From positions 372,001-436,000 of the forward strand of contig NZ_JBDXXH010000002.1 in NCBI RefSeq assembly GCF_040373385.1: a DNA stretch of 64,000 nucleotides, given 5' to 3'. The notes below the pieces were generated by a model. It saw only the letters and a list, made by a program, of their open reading frames with translations. It made no database searches and was not told the DNA's origin. Positions within the stretch are counted from its first letter, which is position 1; each line of letters opens with the position of its first letter. Source of the DNA: Nitratidesulfovibrio sp. GTDB lineage: Bacteria > Desulfobacterota > Desulfovibrionia > Desulfovibrionales > Desulfovibrionaceae. The position numbers and the translations under genes are program-made. Shown here piece after piece: positions 17,961 through 26,226 of the stretch.

Positions 17961-19175
17961 TCAGCGTCCCGCTTCCGGCGGCAGCAGCCGCAAGGGGATG
18001 ATGGTGGCCAGTGCCAGCAGTCCCAGCAGGACGAATCCACCGCTGAAGCTCCAGGACTGCCCCGCCATGCCCAACAGTGCGGGCGCCGCGCCCGTGCCGA
18101 TGAGCGACGAGACGGGCGTGGCGATGCACAGCACCGTGGGCTGGTACCCGGCAGGCCAGCAGCGGGCCAGTTCCTTGAAGATGGCGGGAAAGATGAACGC
18201 GGTCATGGCACCCTGCACGGTCATACCCGCCGTGACGACGAGAGATGATGGAACCGCCATGGCCAGCAGGGACAGGCCGGTCAGGCCCAGGCTTGCGGCA
18301 ATGGTGCGCCGCGCTCCCATGCGGTCGGCCACCCACCCCCCGGCCAGCGCGGCGAACGGCGTGACCGCGCGTGATGCCGCCAGCAGGCCGTTGGCGGAAC
18401 CGGGCGCAAGGCCCATTTCGTCCACCAGGTGCAGCGGCAGCACGCTGTACACGGCGTATTCCCCGGCCACGCCCACGGCCAGCAGCCACGCGAACAGCCA
18501 CGTCAGCGGCGAGCGCAGCACCCCGGAGAGTCCGCGCACCGAGGGCGGCTCCGCCATGGTGCGCCCGCCGCGCCCTATCCACGCGAAAACGATGCCCGTC
18601 AGCATGCCCACCACGCCCACGGCCAGCAGCACGCCCCGCCAGTCGGTGACGCGCAAGCCCGCCTCGGCCAGCAGCGGCACGGCCACGAAGCTGAGGTTGG
18701 GGCCCAGTTCGTGGATGGACACGGCCTTGCCCCAGTCGCGCTGGCGGGCCAGCGAGCCCAGGGTGGCCATGCCCGCCGGAAAGTACAATCCCGCCGCCAG
18801 TCCCATGAGCACGAACATGTACCGCGCCGTGGCATGATCGTGCACGAAGGACATGCCCATGAGCACCGCGCCGGTGGCCATGCACGAAAAGGCCGCCATG
18901 CGCCGGGGCGCGATCCGGCTGAGCAGGAATCCGCTGGCCGCAAGGCTGACGGTGAACCCGCAGGCCATCAGGAACAGCAGGCGGGTGGCCTGGGCATGGT
19001 TCAGGCCCAGGTCCGCCTCCAGGGGCAGCAGCAACGGGGCCAGCACGGCGCGCGAGCCGTAGTTGACGAAGAACAGCAGGCCCACCAGCCCCACCCACGG
19101 CAAGGCGGCGGCGAAGGCGGGGGCGGTGTCGCCGGATATCTCCGGCGGTGTGTTCGGTGGCATGTTCGTGGGCAT
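17961..19175 (-). CDS. Major facilitator superfamily transporter
   Basis: The 404-residue protein has roughly twelve hydrophobic helices in two halves joined by a polar loop near residue 205 (RGGRTMAEPPSVRGL). The first cytoplasmic loop has SRIAPRRMA, and the second half repeats it as ADRMGARRTI, matching MFS motif A positions. An N-terminal tail of about 20 residues is soluble. The inner-membrane protein probably moves a small solute by proton exchange; the family is too broad to name a substrate. It is the gene downstream of the strong terminator at 19238, so it needs a promoter of its own within about 60 bases. Confidence 0.88.
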   Translation of the reverse strand: MPTNMPPNTPPEISGDTAPAFAAALPWVGLVGLLFFVNYGSRAVLAPLLLPLEADLGLNHAQATRLLFLMACGFTVSLAASGFLLSRIAPRRMAAFSCMATGAVLMGMSFVHDHATARYMFVLMGLAAGLYFPAGMATLGSLARQRDWGKAVSIHELGPNLSFVAVPLLAEAGLRVTDWRGVLLAVGVVGMLTGIVFAWIGRGGRTMAEPPSVRGLSGVLRSPLTWLFAWLLAVGVAGEYAVYSVLPLHLVDEMGLAPGSANGLLAASRAVTPFAALAGGWVADRMGARRTIAASLGLTGLSLLAMAVPSSLVVTAGMTVQGAMTAFIFPAIFKELARCWPAGYQPTVLCIATPVSSLIGTGAAPALLGMAGQSWSFSGGFVLLGLLALATIIPLRLLPPEAGR

Positions 19176-19237
19176 GGCGGGGCGACACGGTGGTGCCGGG
19201 TTGCGGGTGGCAAGGGCGCGCGGTATGCGCTGGCCGC

Positions 19238-19267
19238 AAAAAAAACGGGGGGGCAGGCGCCCCCCCT
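19238..19267 (-). terminator. Strong intrinsic terminator after the Pta-N-like gene
   Basis: On the minus strand the stem GGGGGGGC / GCCCCCCC with a GCCT loop is followed by G and eight T residues. It ends the gene at 19293-20357 and separates it from the MFS gene. Confidence 0.92.
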
Positions 19268-19292
19268 TGTGTTTCGCGTGTCGTCGTCGGCC

Positions 19293-20357
19293 TTACAGGC
19301 CAGCCGCTTCCTTGACGTAGGCGAAGTCGATGGAGGAGCTGACGAGCTGCGCGCCCTGCCTGATCTTGATCACGTCGCGCAGCTTGTGGCGCGAGAGGAT
19401 GACCTCCATCTTCTTGGCCACGGTGTACGTGTCGTCGCGCACCACCACGATGGGAATGTTCAGCACTTCCGACCGGGTGAGAATGATGTCGTTGGGGTAC
19501 AGGTTGCCGGTCAGCACCAGGCACGGGCAGTTGCCCTCCAGCGCCACCAGTTGCACGTCGGACCGGTCGCCCCCCACGATGACGGCGGAATTCTTGTTCT
19601 TGCGGAAGTGGGTCATGAAGTTTTCGACCTGCATGGTGCCGATGAGGAAGTTTTCCACCACCTTGTCGGACTTGTTCTGGGCCGAGATGACCTTGCCGCC
19701 CAGCCGTTCGGCCAGGTCGCCCACCTTGATGGCCCCCATCAGCGGGTCCTTGGGGATGACGCCCACCACGCGCACGCCGTTGCGTTCCAGGAACGGCTTG
19801 ATCAGCCCCTCCACCTCGTTCATGAAGTTGGCGGGGATGTCGTTCAGCACCACGCCGGCCAGGTTGTCGCCCAGGGTATCCTTGAGCACCACCAGATAGT
19901 CGTAGTTCAGTTCCTTGTGCAGGCGGTCGATGATGATGGCCTTCAGCCCCAGTTCCTTGACCACGCGGATGCCGTCCACGTTGCAGTAGCGGCCGGAATA
20001 CATGCTGCCGGACCCGGCCACCACCATCACGTCGTGGCGGCTGGCAAGCTGGCGGTAGGCATCGACGATGCCGGGCATGTAGTCCTCGCACTGGCCGCTG
20101 AAGGCGCGCACCTTGAAGTCCTGGGTGACCAGCACCGGGGTGACCAGGTTCGACGGCTCTTCCAGCCCCAGCACGTCCTGCACGAAGAAGGCATCCTCGT
20201 CGCCCAGCACGCCGCCGCGTTCCTGCGGCATGGCGCCCACGGGCTTCATGTAGCCCACGTTGTAGCCATCCTTCTGCAGGCGCAGGCCAAGGCCCATGAT
20301 CACCATGTTCTTGCCGGAATATCCGGCCGTGGAACCCACGTAGATGCCTGCCGCCAT
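19293..20357 (-). CDS. Phosphotransacetylase N-domain-like protein (AAA_26 plus DRTGG)
   Basis: The 354-residue protein has an N-terminal dethiobiotin-synthetase-like P-loop domain: YVGSTAGYSGKNMV supplies the nucleotide loop, followed by KPVGAMP and DIVDAY-type segments. From about residue 215 there is a DRTGG domain, with GGDRSDVQLVALE standing where the family name motif lies. These two domains form the regulatory N-terminal half of long phosphate acetyltransferases. The catalytic PTA_PTB half is missing, so it is not itself an acetyltransferase. It may regulate acetyl-phosphate metabolism, or be an ATP-binding sensor. The start at 20357 follows AGGAGGCTCCT. The longer frame upstream is repeat-derived sequence. 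Confidence 0.85.
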   Translation of the reverse strand: MAAGIYVGSTAGYSGKNMVIMGLGLRLQKDGYNVGYMKPVGAMPQERGGVLGDEDAFFVQDVLGLEEPSNLVTPVLVTQDFKVRAFSGQCEDYMPGIVDAYRQLASRHDVMVVAGSGSMYSGRYCNVDGIRVVKELGLKAIIIDRLHKELNYDYLVVLKDTLGDNLAGVVLNDIPANFMNEVEGLIKPFLERNGVRVVGVIPKDPLMGAIKVGDLAERLGGKVISAQNKSDKVVENFLIGTMQVENFMTHFRKNKNSAVIVGGDRSDVQLVALEGNCPCLVLTGNLYPNDIILTRSEVLNIPIVVVRDDTYTVAKKMEVILSRHKLRDVIKIRQGAQLVSSSIDFAYVKEAAGL

Positions 20358-20847
20358 AGGAGCCTCCTGTTGCTGAATCCGGACGCATGCCCCGCCGGAC
20401 CATCCGGGCGCCGGGCACTGATCCGTTGATCGGTGGCGCGGCGCGTCCGGCGTGTCCGGCATGTCCGGCATGTGGGGCGTGCCTGACCCGCCGGGCGGGT
20501 CGGGAGACGGTGCGACATGCCGTGTGCTTTGCTGATTCTGCCCCGAATAACAGCCGAAAATCAAGGGACAACTGCAATTTCGTGGCTGTTCGCTCGCTCA
20601 GCCCGGGTTTGCGCGGTGCGGTTGGGGCGGATTGGGCGGGCTGGCCGGGCAAACGGGGGGGGCTGGCCAGGTGGAAAGGCGGCGGGCCATGCCGTGCCGG
20701 AAATTTGACAAAGGGGTGCGAGCGGCATGCGCGGCGCGGTCGGCCTTGCGCAAAGGGAGCAGTGCCGGTATCGTTCCCGGCCATGACCGGAGCGCCCATG
20801 GCGGCAAAAGCTGCCGGGCGGCACCCAGAAGGAGCGACCACCGACCC
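20358..20847. other. Divergent intergenic region upstream of rnc
   Basis: The 490 bases hold a short 9-base repeat (GGCATGTCC units, 20441-20475) and GC-rich filler. A TTGACA hexamer at 20705-20710 could serve as the -35 of an rnc promoter, but no matching -10 is at the expected distance. No gene or RNA is recognised. Confidence 0.45.
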
Positions 20848-21540
20848 ATGTTTCAAAAGCTGCAAAGCGACATTCATTATGCCTTCAACGACGCGGGCCT
20901 GCTGGCCACGGCCATGACCCACAGTTCGTGGGCCAACGAGCAGCAGGAGCACGTGGAGCACAACGAACGCCTGGAATTCCTGGGCGATGCCGTGCTTGAG
21001 CTGTGCGTGTCGGAAGAACTGTTCGCCCGCTTTCCCGGCGCCCGAGAGGGCGACCTGACCCGCATGCGGGCCCGCCTTGTCAGCAAACCGGCGTTGGCCG
21101 AGCTTGCGCGCGACCTGCAACTGGAATTGTACCTGCGGCTTGGCAGGGGCGAGGAAAGCCAGGGGGGGCGCGAACGCAGTTCGTTGCTGTCGGACGCGCT
21201 GGAAGCCATGCTGGGGGCGGTGTTTCTGGACGGGGGGTACGAACGGGCGCGGGCCGTGGTGCGCCATGTGCTGGCCGCGCGCTGGCCCAGCGACGCCGAC
21301 GGCAAGCGCAGCAAGGACTACAAGAGCCGCTTGCAGGAGCTGACGCAAAGCCTGTTCCGGGAGCGGCCGGTATATGCCCTGATGGGCAGCAGCGGGCCGG
21401 AACACGAAAAGCGCTTCGAGGTGCGGCTGACGCTGCCGGACGATACCGTGTGCACGGCCATCGGCCCCAGCGTCAAAAGGGCCGAACAGATGGCGGCCGG
21501 TCTGGCGCTGAAAGCACTGGAGTCACGCAGCGAGGGCTGA
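20848..21540 (+). CDS. rnc: Ribonuclease III
   Basis: The 230-residue protein cuts double-stranded RNA in rRNA and mRNA processing. The signature [14 protein letters not shown] is at residues 39-52, giving metal ligands Glu43 and Asp47. The second acidic pair is Asp116 and Glu119 in [17 protein letters not shown] double-stranded RNA-binding domain fills residues 157-230, ending in [15 protein letters not shown]. Length and order are normal. The ATG at 20848 has AGAAGGAG about 13 bases upstream, a long spacing. The plus-strand gene ends at a strong terminator 13 bases downstream, so it is probably monocistronic. Confidence 0.97.
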   Translation: MFQKLQSDIHYAFNDAGLLATAMTHSSWANEQQEHVEHNERLEFLGDAVLELCVSEELFARFPGAREGDLTRMRARLVSKPALAELARDLQLELYLRLGRGEESQGGRERSSLLSDALEAMLGAVFLDGGYERARAVVRHVLAARWPSDADGKRSKDYKSRLQELTQSLFRERPVYALMGSSGPEHEKRFEVRLTLPDDTVCTAIGPSVKRAEQMAAGLALKALESRSEG

Positions 21541-21552
21541 GATGGAGACAAT

Positions 21553-21590
21553 GACCGGGAAGGCCGTTCCTTCCCGGTCCTGTTGTCTTT
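21553..21590 (+). terminator. Intrinsic terminator of rnc
   Basis: The stem GACCGGGAAGG / CCTTCCCGGTC with a CCGTT loop is followed by CTGTTGTCTTT. It ends rnc and may also stop minus-strand flagellin transcripts, which approach from the other side. Confidence 0.88.
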
Positions 21591-21640
21591 GGTCAACCTT
21601 CGCCAACTGATGCGCGGCGTTACGCCGGGGGCGGGGTCTG

Positions 21641-22540
21641 CTAACCGCCGCCGATGAGCTGCATGGCCATCTGCGGCAGCGAGTTGGCCTGCGAAAGCAT
21701 GGCCACGGCGGACTGGGTGAGGATCTGGTTGCGCACGAACTCGGTCATTTCCTCGGCCACGTCCACGTCGGAAATGCGCGACTCGGAGGACTGCAGGTTT
21801 TCCGCCTGGATGGTGAGGTTGCTGATGGTGTTCTCCAGGCGGTTCTGCAGGGCGCCGAGCGCCGCGCGGATCTTGTCCTTGGAGATGATCGCCTGGTCAA
21901 GGGCGGTCAGGGCGTTCTGGGCAGCCGACTGGGTGGAGATGGTGTAGCCCCCGGCCGCCACGCCCGCTGCGGACGCGTTGCCGATGCCCAGTTGCGACGC
22001 CGTGGCCCCGCCGATCTTGATGTAGTAGTAGTCCTCGTTCGAGTCGTTGCCGGTACCGAAGTGGATCTTCAGTTCGCCTGTCTGCCGCAGCCCCGACCCG
22101 TTGTGCGTGCCCGAAAGGGTGCCGTCCAGCAGGTGGATGCCGTTGAAGTCCGTGGCGTTGGCGATACGGGTGATTTCCGAAGCCATGGCCTGATATTCGG
22201 ATTCGATCATCAGGCGCTGGTCGGAGTTGTAGGTACCCGTGGCCGCCTGTTCGGCCAGTTCCTTCATGCGGATGAGCTTTTCGTCGATGATCTGCAACGC
22301 GCCGTCGGCGGTCTGGATCATCGAGATGGCGTCGTTGGCGTTGCGGATGCCCTGACGCATGGTGGAAATATCGGCCCGCATCAGTTCGCGAATGGCGAGG
22401 CCTGCGGCGTCGTCGGCCGCAGTGCCAACGCGCAGACCCGAGGAAAGGCGGCGGGTTGACGTAGCCAGGCGACCGTAGCTCTCGTTCAGGTTACGAGAGG
22501 CGTTCAGCGCCATCATGTTGTGATTGATGACCAAAGACAT
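21641..22540 (-). CDS. fliC: Flagellin
   Basis: The 299-residue protein is the flagellar filament subunit. The conserved N-terminal D0/D1 region runs SLVINHNMMALNASRNLN..., with LSSGLRVGTAADDAAGLAI. The C-terminal D1/D0 region has NRLENTISNL, then SRISDVDVAEEMTEFVRNQIL and an ANSLPQMAMQLI tail. The central variable region (about 130-215) is short. It contains Ser/Thr-rich stretches that could carry O-glycans, which fits the glycosyltransferase genes at 28.5-32 kb. A perfect sigma54 promoter sits 37 bases upstream and AAGGAGG precedes the ATG. It is monocistronic. Confidence 0.97.
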   Translation of the reverse strand: MSLVINHNMMALNASRNLNESYGRLATSTRRLSSGLRVGTAADDAAGLAIRELMRADISTMRQGIRNANDAISMIQTADGALQIIDEKLIRMKELAEQAATGTYNSDQRLMIESEYQAMASEITRIANATDFNGIHLLDGTLSGTHNGSGLRQTGELKIHFGTGNDSNEDYYYIKIGGATASQLGIGNASAAGVAAGGYTISTQSAAQNALTALDQAIISKDKIRAALGALQNRLENTISNLTIQAENLQSSESRISDVDVAEEMTEFVRNQILTQSAVAMLSQANSLPQMAMQLIGGG

Positions 22541-22576
22541 GTGGTGAACCTCCTTCGGGTTGTCTGGCCAACATTA

Positions 22577-22593
22577 AGCAATGTTGGTGCCAA
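22577..22593 (-). promoter_or_regulatory. Sigma54 (-24/-12) promoter of flagellin
   Basis: The minus-strand sequence TTGGCACCAACATTGCT matches the sigma54 consensus TGGCAC-N5-TTGCW exactly, including the GG and GC dinucleotides ten bases apart. It lies 37 bases before the flagellin start codon. Transcription from it needs an enhancer-binding activator, expected to be an FlrC-type regulator encoded elsewhere. Confidence 0.9.
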
Positions 22594-22773
22594 CGCATTT
22601 TTTGCAAAGAAAGGTAAAGAGTTAGCAAAACTCTAGACACCTCGTGCCCGGTTGCCGACACGCCCATGCCAAAATTTTCCCAGGGCTTGCGGGGTGCTGG
22701 GCAGTGCGGGAGGGGGGCGGGAGCCGGACGGGGGAATTTTTTGCATCCCTTGCGCGCATGCCGGGCCGCGCCC

Positions 22774-22800
22774 TAATCCGGCGGCGTATTTTGCCGATAA
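22774..22800 (+). promoter_or_regulatory. Sigma28 (FliA) promoter of flaG
   Basis: TAAT at 22774-22777, fifteen bases, then GCCGATAA at 22793-22800 matches the flagellar sigma28 consensus (TAAA-N15-GCCGATAA) with one mismatch. It lies 52 bases before the flaG start and points at it. Class III flagellar genes normally use this sigma factor. Confidence 0.8.
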
Positions 22801-22852
22801 GAGGGGTGAGACGATGTTTCCGGGGGAGGCAATGTCGCCTCGAGGAGGAACC

Positions 22853-23248
22853 ATGATGCTGCTGGACGATATCCAGTTGGTGACGGCAGGTTCTTCCGCG
22901 GGATCGGATATCAAGCGCCCCCCGGCACGCGGCATGGCCGCCGCATCCTCATCCGCTACTTCTCCATCTCTCGCGGAATGGCAGCCGACCGGGGACGAAC
23001 GATCCGCGGAAGCGGACAACGTGGACATGCAACAGCTCGAAAGCTCGCTGAACGACCTTTCGCGCTCCCTTGAAGCCAAGGGTGCCGCGCTGAAGTTCGA
23101 GATCGTGAGCGACCAGGGCGTGGTGCAGGTCGAGGTTTCCGAGAAGAACAGCAACAAGGTGCTCATGCGCATACCGCCCGAAGGGGTGCTGCGCGTCGGC
23201 AAGGACGGGGGCATGACCCTTGGCGGGCTGCTCAACCGGCAATTCTAG
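22853..23248 (+). CDS. flaG: FlaG family protein
   Basis: The 131-residue protein has the FlaG layout: a disordered Ser/Ala/Pro-rich N-terminal half (residues 1-55), then a short domain with QLESSLNDLSRSLEAKGAALKFEI, a beta hairpin around VVQVEVSEKNSNKVLMRIPPE and the end GGMTLGGLLNRQF. FlaG proteins affect filament length in several bacteria. GAGGAGGAACC sits right before the ATG at 22853, a stronger start than those further upstream. A sigma28-type promoter lies upstream. It is divergent from the flagellin gene. Confidence 0.88.
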   Translation: MMLLDDIQLVTAGSSAGSDIKRPPARGMAAASSSATSPSLAEWQPTGDERSAEADNVDMQQLESSLNDLSRSLEAKGAALKFEIVSDQGVVQVEVSEKNSNKVLMRIPPEGVLRVGKDGGMTLGGLLNRQF

Positions 23249-23721
23249 GGGCACGGCGGCGGGTTCATCCCCTCCGCCGCGCCATGCCGGTCCTGCGCCA
23301 GTCGTCGGCATGGCACGTTTGGCCGGGGCGGGACGGTCCTTGCACGGATTACGGAGTGCCTGGTGGCGCTTGCCCTGGCTCCGTTGGTCGCGGCAGCGCT
23401 GGCGCATCTGCGCCCGGTCCACCGACTGAGGCCGGGCTGGTGCGGTTGGGCAGAGCCGTGATCGCCGTGCCACCTGCATTTTGTTGTGGGCAGCCCTGTT
23501 TGGGCGCGCATGTTGCTTGCTGCGGGGGGGCCAGGTGCCTGCATCGCCACCGTTCTGTTGCGGCGGGTTGCCCCGGTTTGTCCGCAACGCGAAACACCCC
23601 GGACCGTTTCCCTTGGGAACGGTCCGGGGTGTTTCGCGTTGCGCACGCCGCGTTGCGCCGCCGCCGACACGGTGCGGACGCGGGTTCGGGCCCGCGTCCG
23701 CCGGTCGATCATGATCCGCCG
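23249..23721. other. Convergent intergenic region between flaG and flgE
   Basis: Of the 473 bases, the last part holds the long terminator hairpin (23584-23642). The first 330 bases are GC-rich and show no gene, RNA or clear repeat. Confidence 0.5.
23584..23642. terminator. Very long bidirectional terminator between convergent flaG and flgE
   Basis: The two arms, GCAACGCGAAACACCCCGG... and its near-perfect complement, form a stem of about 27 pairs around a short CCTTG loop, with one one-base bulge. AAACACC / GGTGTTT segments give a U-rich side in both directions. It is placed to end flaG from one side and the fliK-flgD-flgE operon from the other. Confidence 0.85.
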
Positions 23722-25359
23722 CTAACGCTTCATGTTCACGACGGTGTCAAGCATGGTGTCCGTCGTGGTGATGACCTTGCTGTTGGACTGGAAGCCGCGC
23801 TGGGTGGTGATCATCTGCACGAACTCGCGGGCAAGGTCCACGTTGGACTGTTCCAGCGAGTTGGAGTTGATGGAACCGTACCCGTTGGCGTTGGCCGGAC
23901 CCGCCAGCGCATCGCCCGAGGCGCGCGTTTCGGAGAACAGGTTGCCCCCTTCGCGCCGCAGGTTGGTGGGGCTGGTGAAGTCGTACAGGGTGATCTGGTA
24001 CAGGTCCAGGATGACCCCGTTGGAGTACCGGCCATGCACCACGCCGTCCTGGTCCACGGTGATGTTCTGCAGGAAGCCGAAGGTGTAGCCGTCCTGCTTC
24101 TGGAAGATCATGGACGACGAGCCGCCGTAGCTGGTCATGGACGTGGACTGACGCTCGCCCTGGGCGCCCAGGCCGCCGAGGTTGCTGGCGTTGCTGCCGA
24201 TGGCGGCGGCGCTGGCAGGTGCGCTGGCCCAGGTGTTACTGAGGTTCTTGAGGCCGAAGTTCAGTTCCATCAGGTACGGTTCGGCTTCATCGGATGCTGT
24301 GGGGGTGGTGTAGCTGGCGTTGGCGACACCCGAGAAGTTGGCCACGAACAGCGGGTACCCGTTGCTCGAGAACGTGGTGGGCTGCCAGTTGTTAAGATCC
24401 TTCAGGCTGCCCGTGGCGCCGCTGGCGATGGTGAAGGCGGTCATGTCCGTGAGCTGGCCCGAGGTATCGAAGGTCAGCGTGCCGGTCATCAGGATGCCCG
24501 CCGCCGAGGTGCCCGCGAAATCCAGGCCGTTGACCGAGCGCAGGTCGTCCGAGGGATTCATGGTGACCATGTATTCCCAGTAGCGCTTGCCGCTGGCGGC
24601 GTTGGCAACCGTGTCGGTGGCCACCTGGTCGAAGTAGACGGTCAGTTCGTGCGAGGTGCCGCCTTCGTCGTAGACCTTGATGGTGGTCTGGTAGGCAAAG
24701 CGGCTGTCCGACAACGGCGTGTCTGCCGAGCCATCCCAGTTGTTGAACACCGAGAAGAACGGGTCGGTGGCGTTGACCGACTTGTCGCCGCCGTCGCGCG
24801 CGTCGAGGTTGTGGGCCGAGGTGATGGTGGACGTGTGCTGCGGCTCGGCCGTGAAGCCGTCGAGCTTGATGTCCTTGGGCGAACCCGCGCCCTTGATCTG
24901 CGAGGTGGTGGTGGTCACCTGCGCGGTGGAGGTGGACAGCGAGGGGCGGGCCTTTTCGATTTCCCAGCCTTGCAGCACGTAGCCGTGCGGATCGACCAGG
25001 TAGCCGTCGTTGTCGAAGCGGAAGTTGCCCGCACGGGTGTAGTACGAGGTTTCCTGCCCCTTGGGCCGCACCTGGAAGAAGCCCTTGCCGCCGATGGCAA
25101 GGTCCGTGGCCTCGTTGGTGGTTTCAAAGGCACCCTGGCTGAAGTCGCCGAAGATGGCGCCAATGGACACGCCCCGGCCAACCTGGCTCACCCCGGCCGC
25201 GCTGTAGACGTCCTGGTTGATGAAGTCCTGGAAGTCCATGCGCGAGCCCTTGAAGCCCACGGTATTGACGTTGGCGATGTTGTTGCCGAGAACGTTCATC
25301 TTCTCGCCGTGGGCCAGCAGTCCCGAAACGCCGGTCCACATACTTGCCGTGACACTCAT
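23722..25359 (-). CDS. flgE: Flagellar hook protein FlgE
   Basis: The 545-residue protein builds the flagellar hook. The N-terminal rod/hook motif reads MWTGVSGLLAHGEKMNVLGNN, followed by IANVNTVGFKGSRMDFQDF. An FlgE core with GGKGFFQV and YTRAGNFRFDNDGYLVDPHG follows, and the C-terminus is SNVDLAREFVQMITTQRGFQ then SNSKVITTTDTMLDTVVNMKR. These ends are the D0 coiled coils. The central part (about 150-400) is larger than in enteric FlgE. ATG at 25359 has AGGAGGTCGATC upstream. It is last in the fliK-flgD-flgE transcription unit. Confidence 0.97.
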   Translation of the reverse strand: MSVTASMWTGVSGLLAHGEKMNVLGNNIANVNTVGFKGSRMDFQDFINQDVYSAAGVSQVGRGVSIGAIFGDFSQGAFETTNEATDLAIGGKGFFQVRPKGQETSYYTRAGNFRFDNDGYLVDPHGYVLQGWEIEKARPSLSTSTAQVTTTTSQIKGAGSPKDIKLDGFTAEPQHTSTITSAHNLDARDGGDKSVNATDPFFSVFNNWDGSADTPLSDSRFAYQTTIKVYDEGGTSHELTVYFDQVATDTVANAASGKRYWEYMVTMNPSDDLRSVNGLDFAGTSAAGILMTGTLTFDTSGQLTDMTAFTIASGATGSLKDLNNWQPTTFSSNGYPLFVANFSGVANASYTTPTASDEAEPYLMELNFGLKNLSNTWASAPASAAAIGSNASNLGGLGAQGERQSTSMTSYGGSSSMIFQKQDGYTFGFLQNITVDQDGVVHGRYSNGVILDLYQITLYDFTSPTNLRREGGNLFSETRASGDALAGPANANGYGSINSNSLEQSNVDLAREFVQMITTQRGFQSNSKVITTTDTMLDTVVNMKR

Positions 25360-25425
25360 GATCGACCTCCTGTGTCCATGCACCCCCGTGGGGGTGTAGT
25401 GTGCGTGCTCTCGTTCCGCAGGGGG

Positions 25426-26217
25426 TTAGCTGTCGCTGTCCGTGCCGCTGTCGGAATCGTCTCCGGAGTCGTCTCCGGAATCGTCGTCGTCCGTGTCATC
25501 GCCGCCGGTGCTGGTATTGGGCGCCACGATCTCGGAGACGTTGCTGAAGGCGATGTGGCGGCCGTCCGCCAGGCTGAGATAGGGTTCGTCGTCCACCTTG
25601 ACCACGCCCGACACCTGGCCGGAAACCTGGGTGGTGATGTAGACGGACTTGCCGTCCTCGCCTTCGCCGTACATGGCCACGGCGTAGACCCCGTCGGGCA
25701 CGATGGTGTCCTGGTAGTCCTTGCCGTCCCACTTGTACTGGTAGGTGCCGGGCTGCTTCGCGCCCATCAGTTCCGTGCGTACCAGGTTCATTTCGCTGTC
25801 GTAGATGTTGATGTAGCCGCTGTTCACCTGTTCCTGCACCGTGAAGTACACCGTACTGACGGAATTCACCGTCGCGCCCGTGCTGTCCTTCAACGAGGTC
25901 TTGCTGATCTCGTAGCCGCTGGCGGTCACTTCCTTGCCGATGTAGCCCACGGCGGCGGACATCTGCTGCTGCTTGGCGCTTGCGTTCAGGTCGGTGATGC
26001 CGGTGGAGATGTTGGTGAGCTGTTCAAGGCTGGTGAACTGCGCCAGCTGGGCGACGAATTCCTTGTCGTCCATGGGGTTCAGCGGATCCTGATGGCTCAG
26101 CTGGGCCACCAGCAGGTTCAGGAACGCCTGCTTGTCCAGTTCGTCGTTCTTGGTCTTGGCGCCAAGGTAGTTGTTGAAATCCTGTTCGGCCTGGCCGATG
26201 ACGGGGCTGGCTGCCAT
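25426..26217 (-). CDS. flgD: Flagellar hook assembly protein FlgD
   Basis: The 263-residue protein caps the growing hook. The conserved N-terminal region is [49 protein letters not shown] (shown as separate blocks: [23 protein letters not shown]), followed by the FlgD Ig and tudor-like domains with [11 protein letters not shown]. The last 25 residues are an unusual acidic Asp/Ser/Gly tail made of DDSGDD units; FlgD in other bacteria ends near residue 230 without it. TAGGAGGCCACC gives a strong ribosome site. Gap to fliK is 9 bases, so they are co-transcribed. Confidence 0.95.
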   Translation of the reverse strand: MAASPVIGQAEQDFNNYLGAKTKNDELDKQAFLNLLVAQLSHQDPLNPMDDKEFVAQLAQFTSLEQLTNISTGITDLNASAKQQQMSAAVGYIGKEVTASGYEISKTSLKDSTGATVNSVSTVYFTVQEQVNSGYINIYDSEMNLVRTELMGAKQPGTYQYKWDGKDYQDTIVPDGVYAVAMYGEGEDGKSVYITTQVSGQVSGVVKVDDEPYLSLADGRHIAFSNVSEIVAPNTSTGGDDTDDDDSGDDSGDDSDSGTDSDS

Positions 26218-26226
26218 GGTGGCCTC

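Larger units (their letters stand above)
22541..22852. other. Divergent control region between flagellin and flaG
   Basis: This 312-base interval carries the sigma54 promoter for the flagellin gene (22577-22593) and the sigma28-like promoter for flaG (22774-22800). The inverted repeat CCAACATT-GCTT-AATGTTGG overlaps the sigma54 -12 element on the minus strand. No open frame is credible here. Confidence 0.75.

Noticed and set aside
17935..21405. An 1156-codon minus-strand open frame over the MFS, Pta-N-like and rnc region
   Set aside because: It crosses a strong terminator and several genes in other frames or strands, and the product has no recognisable domain.
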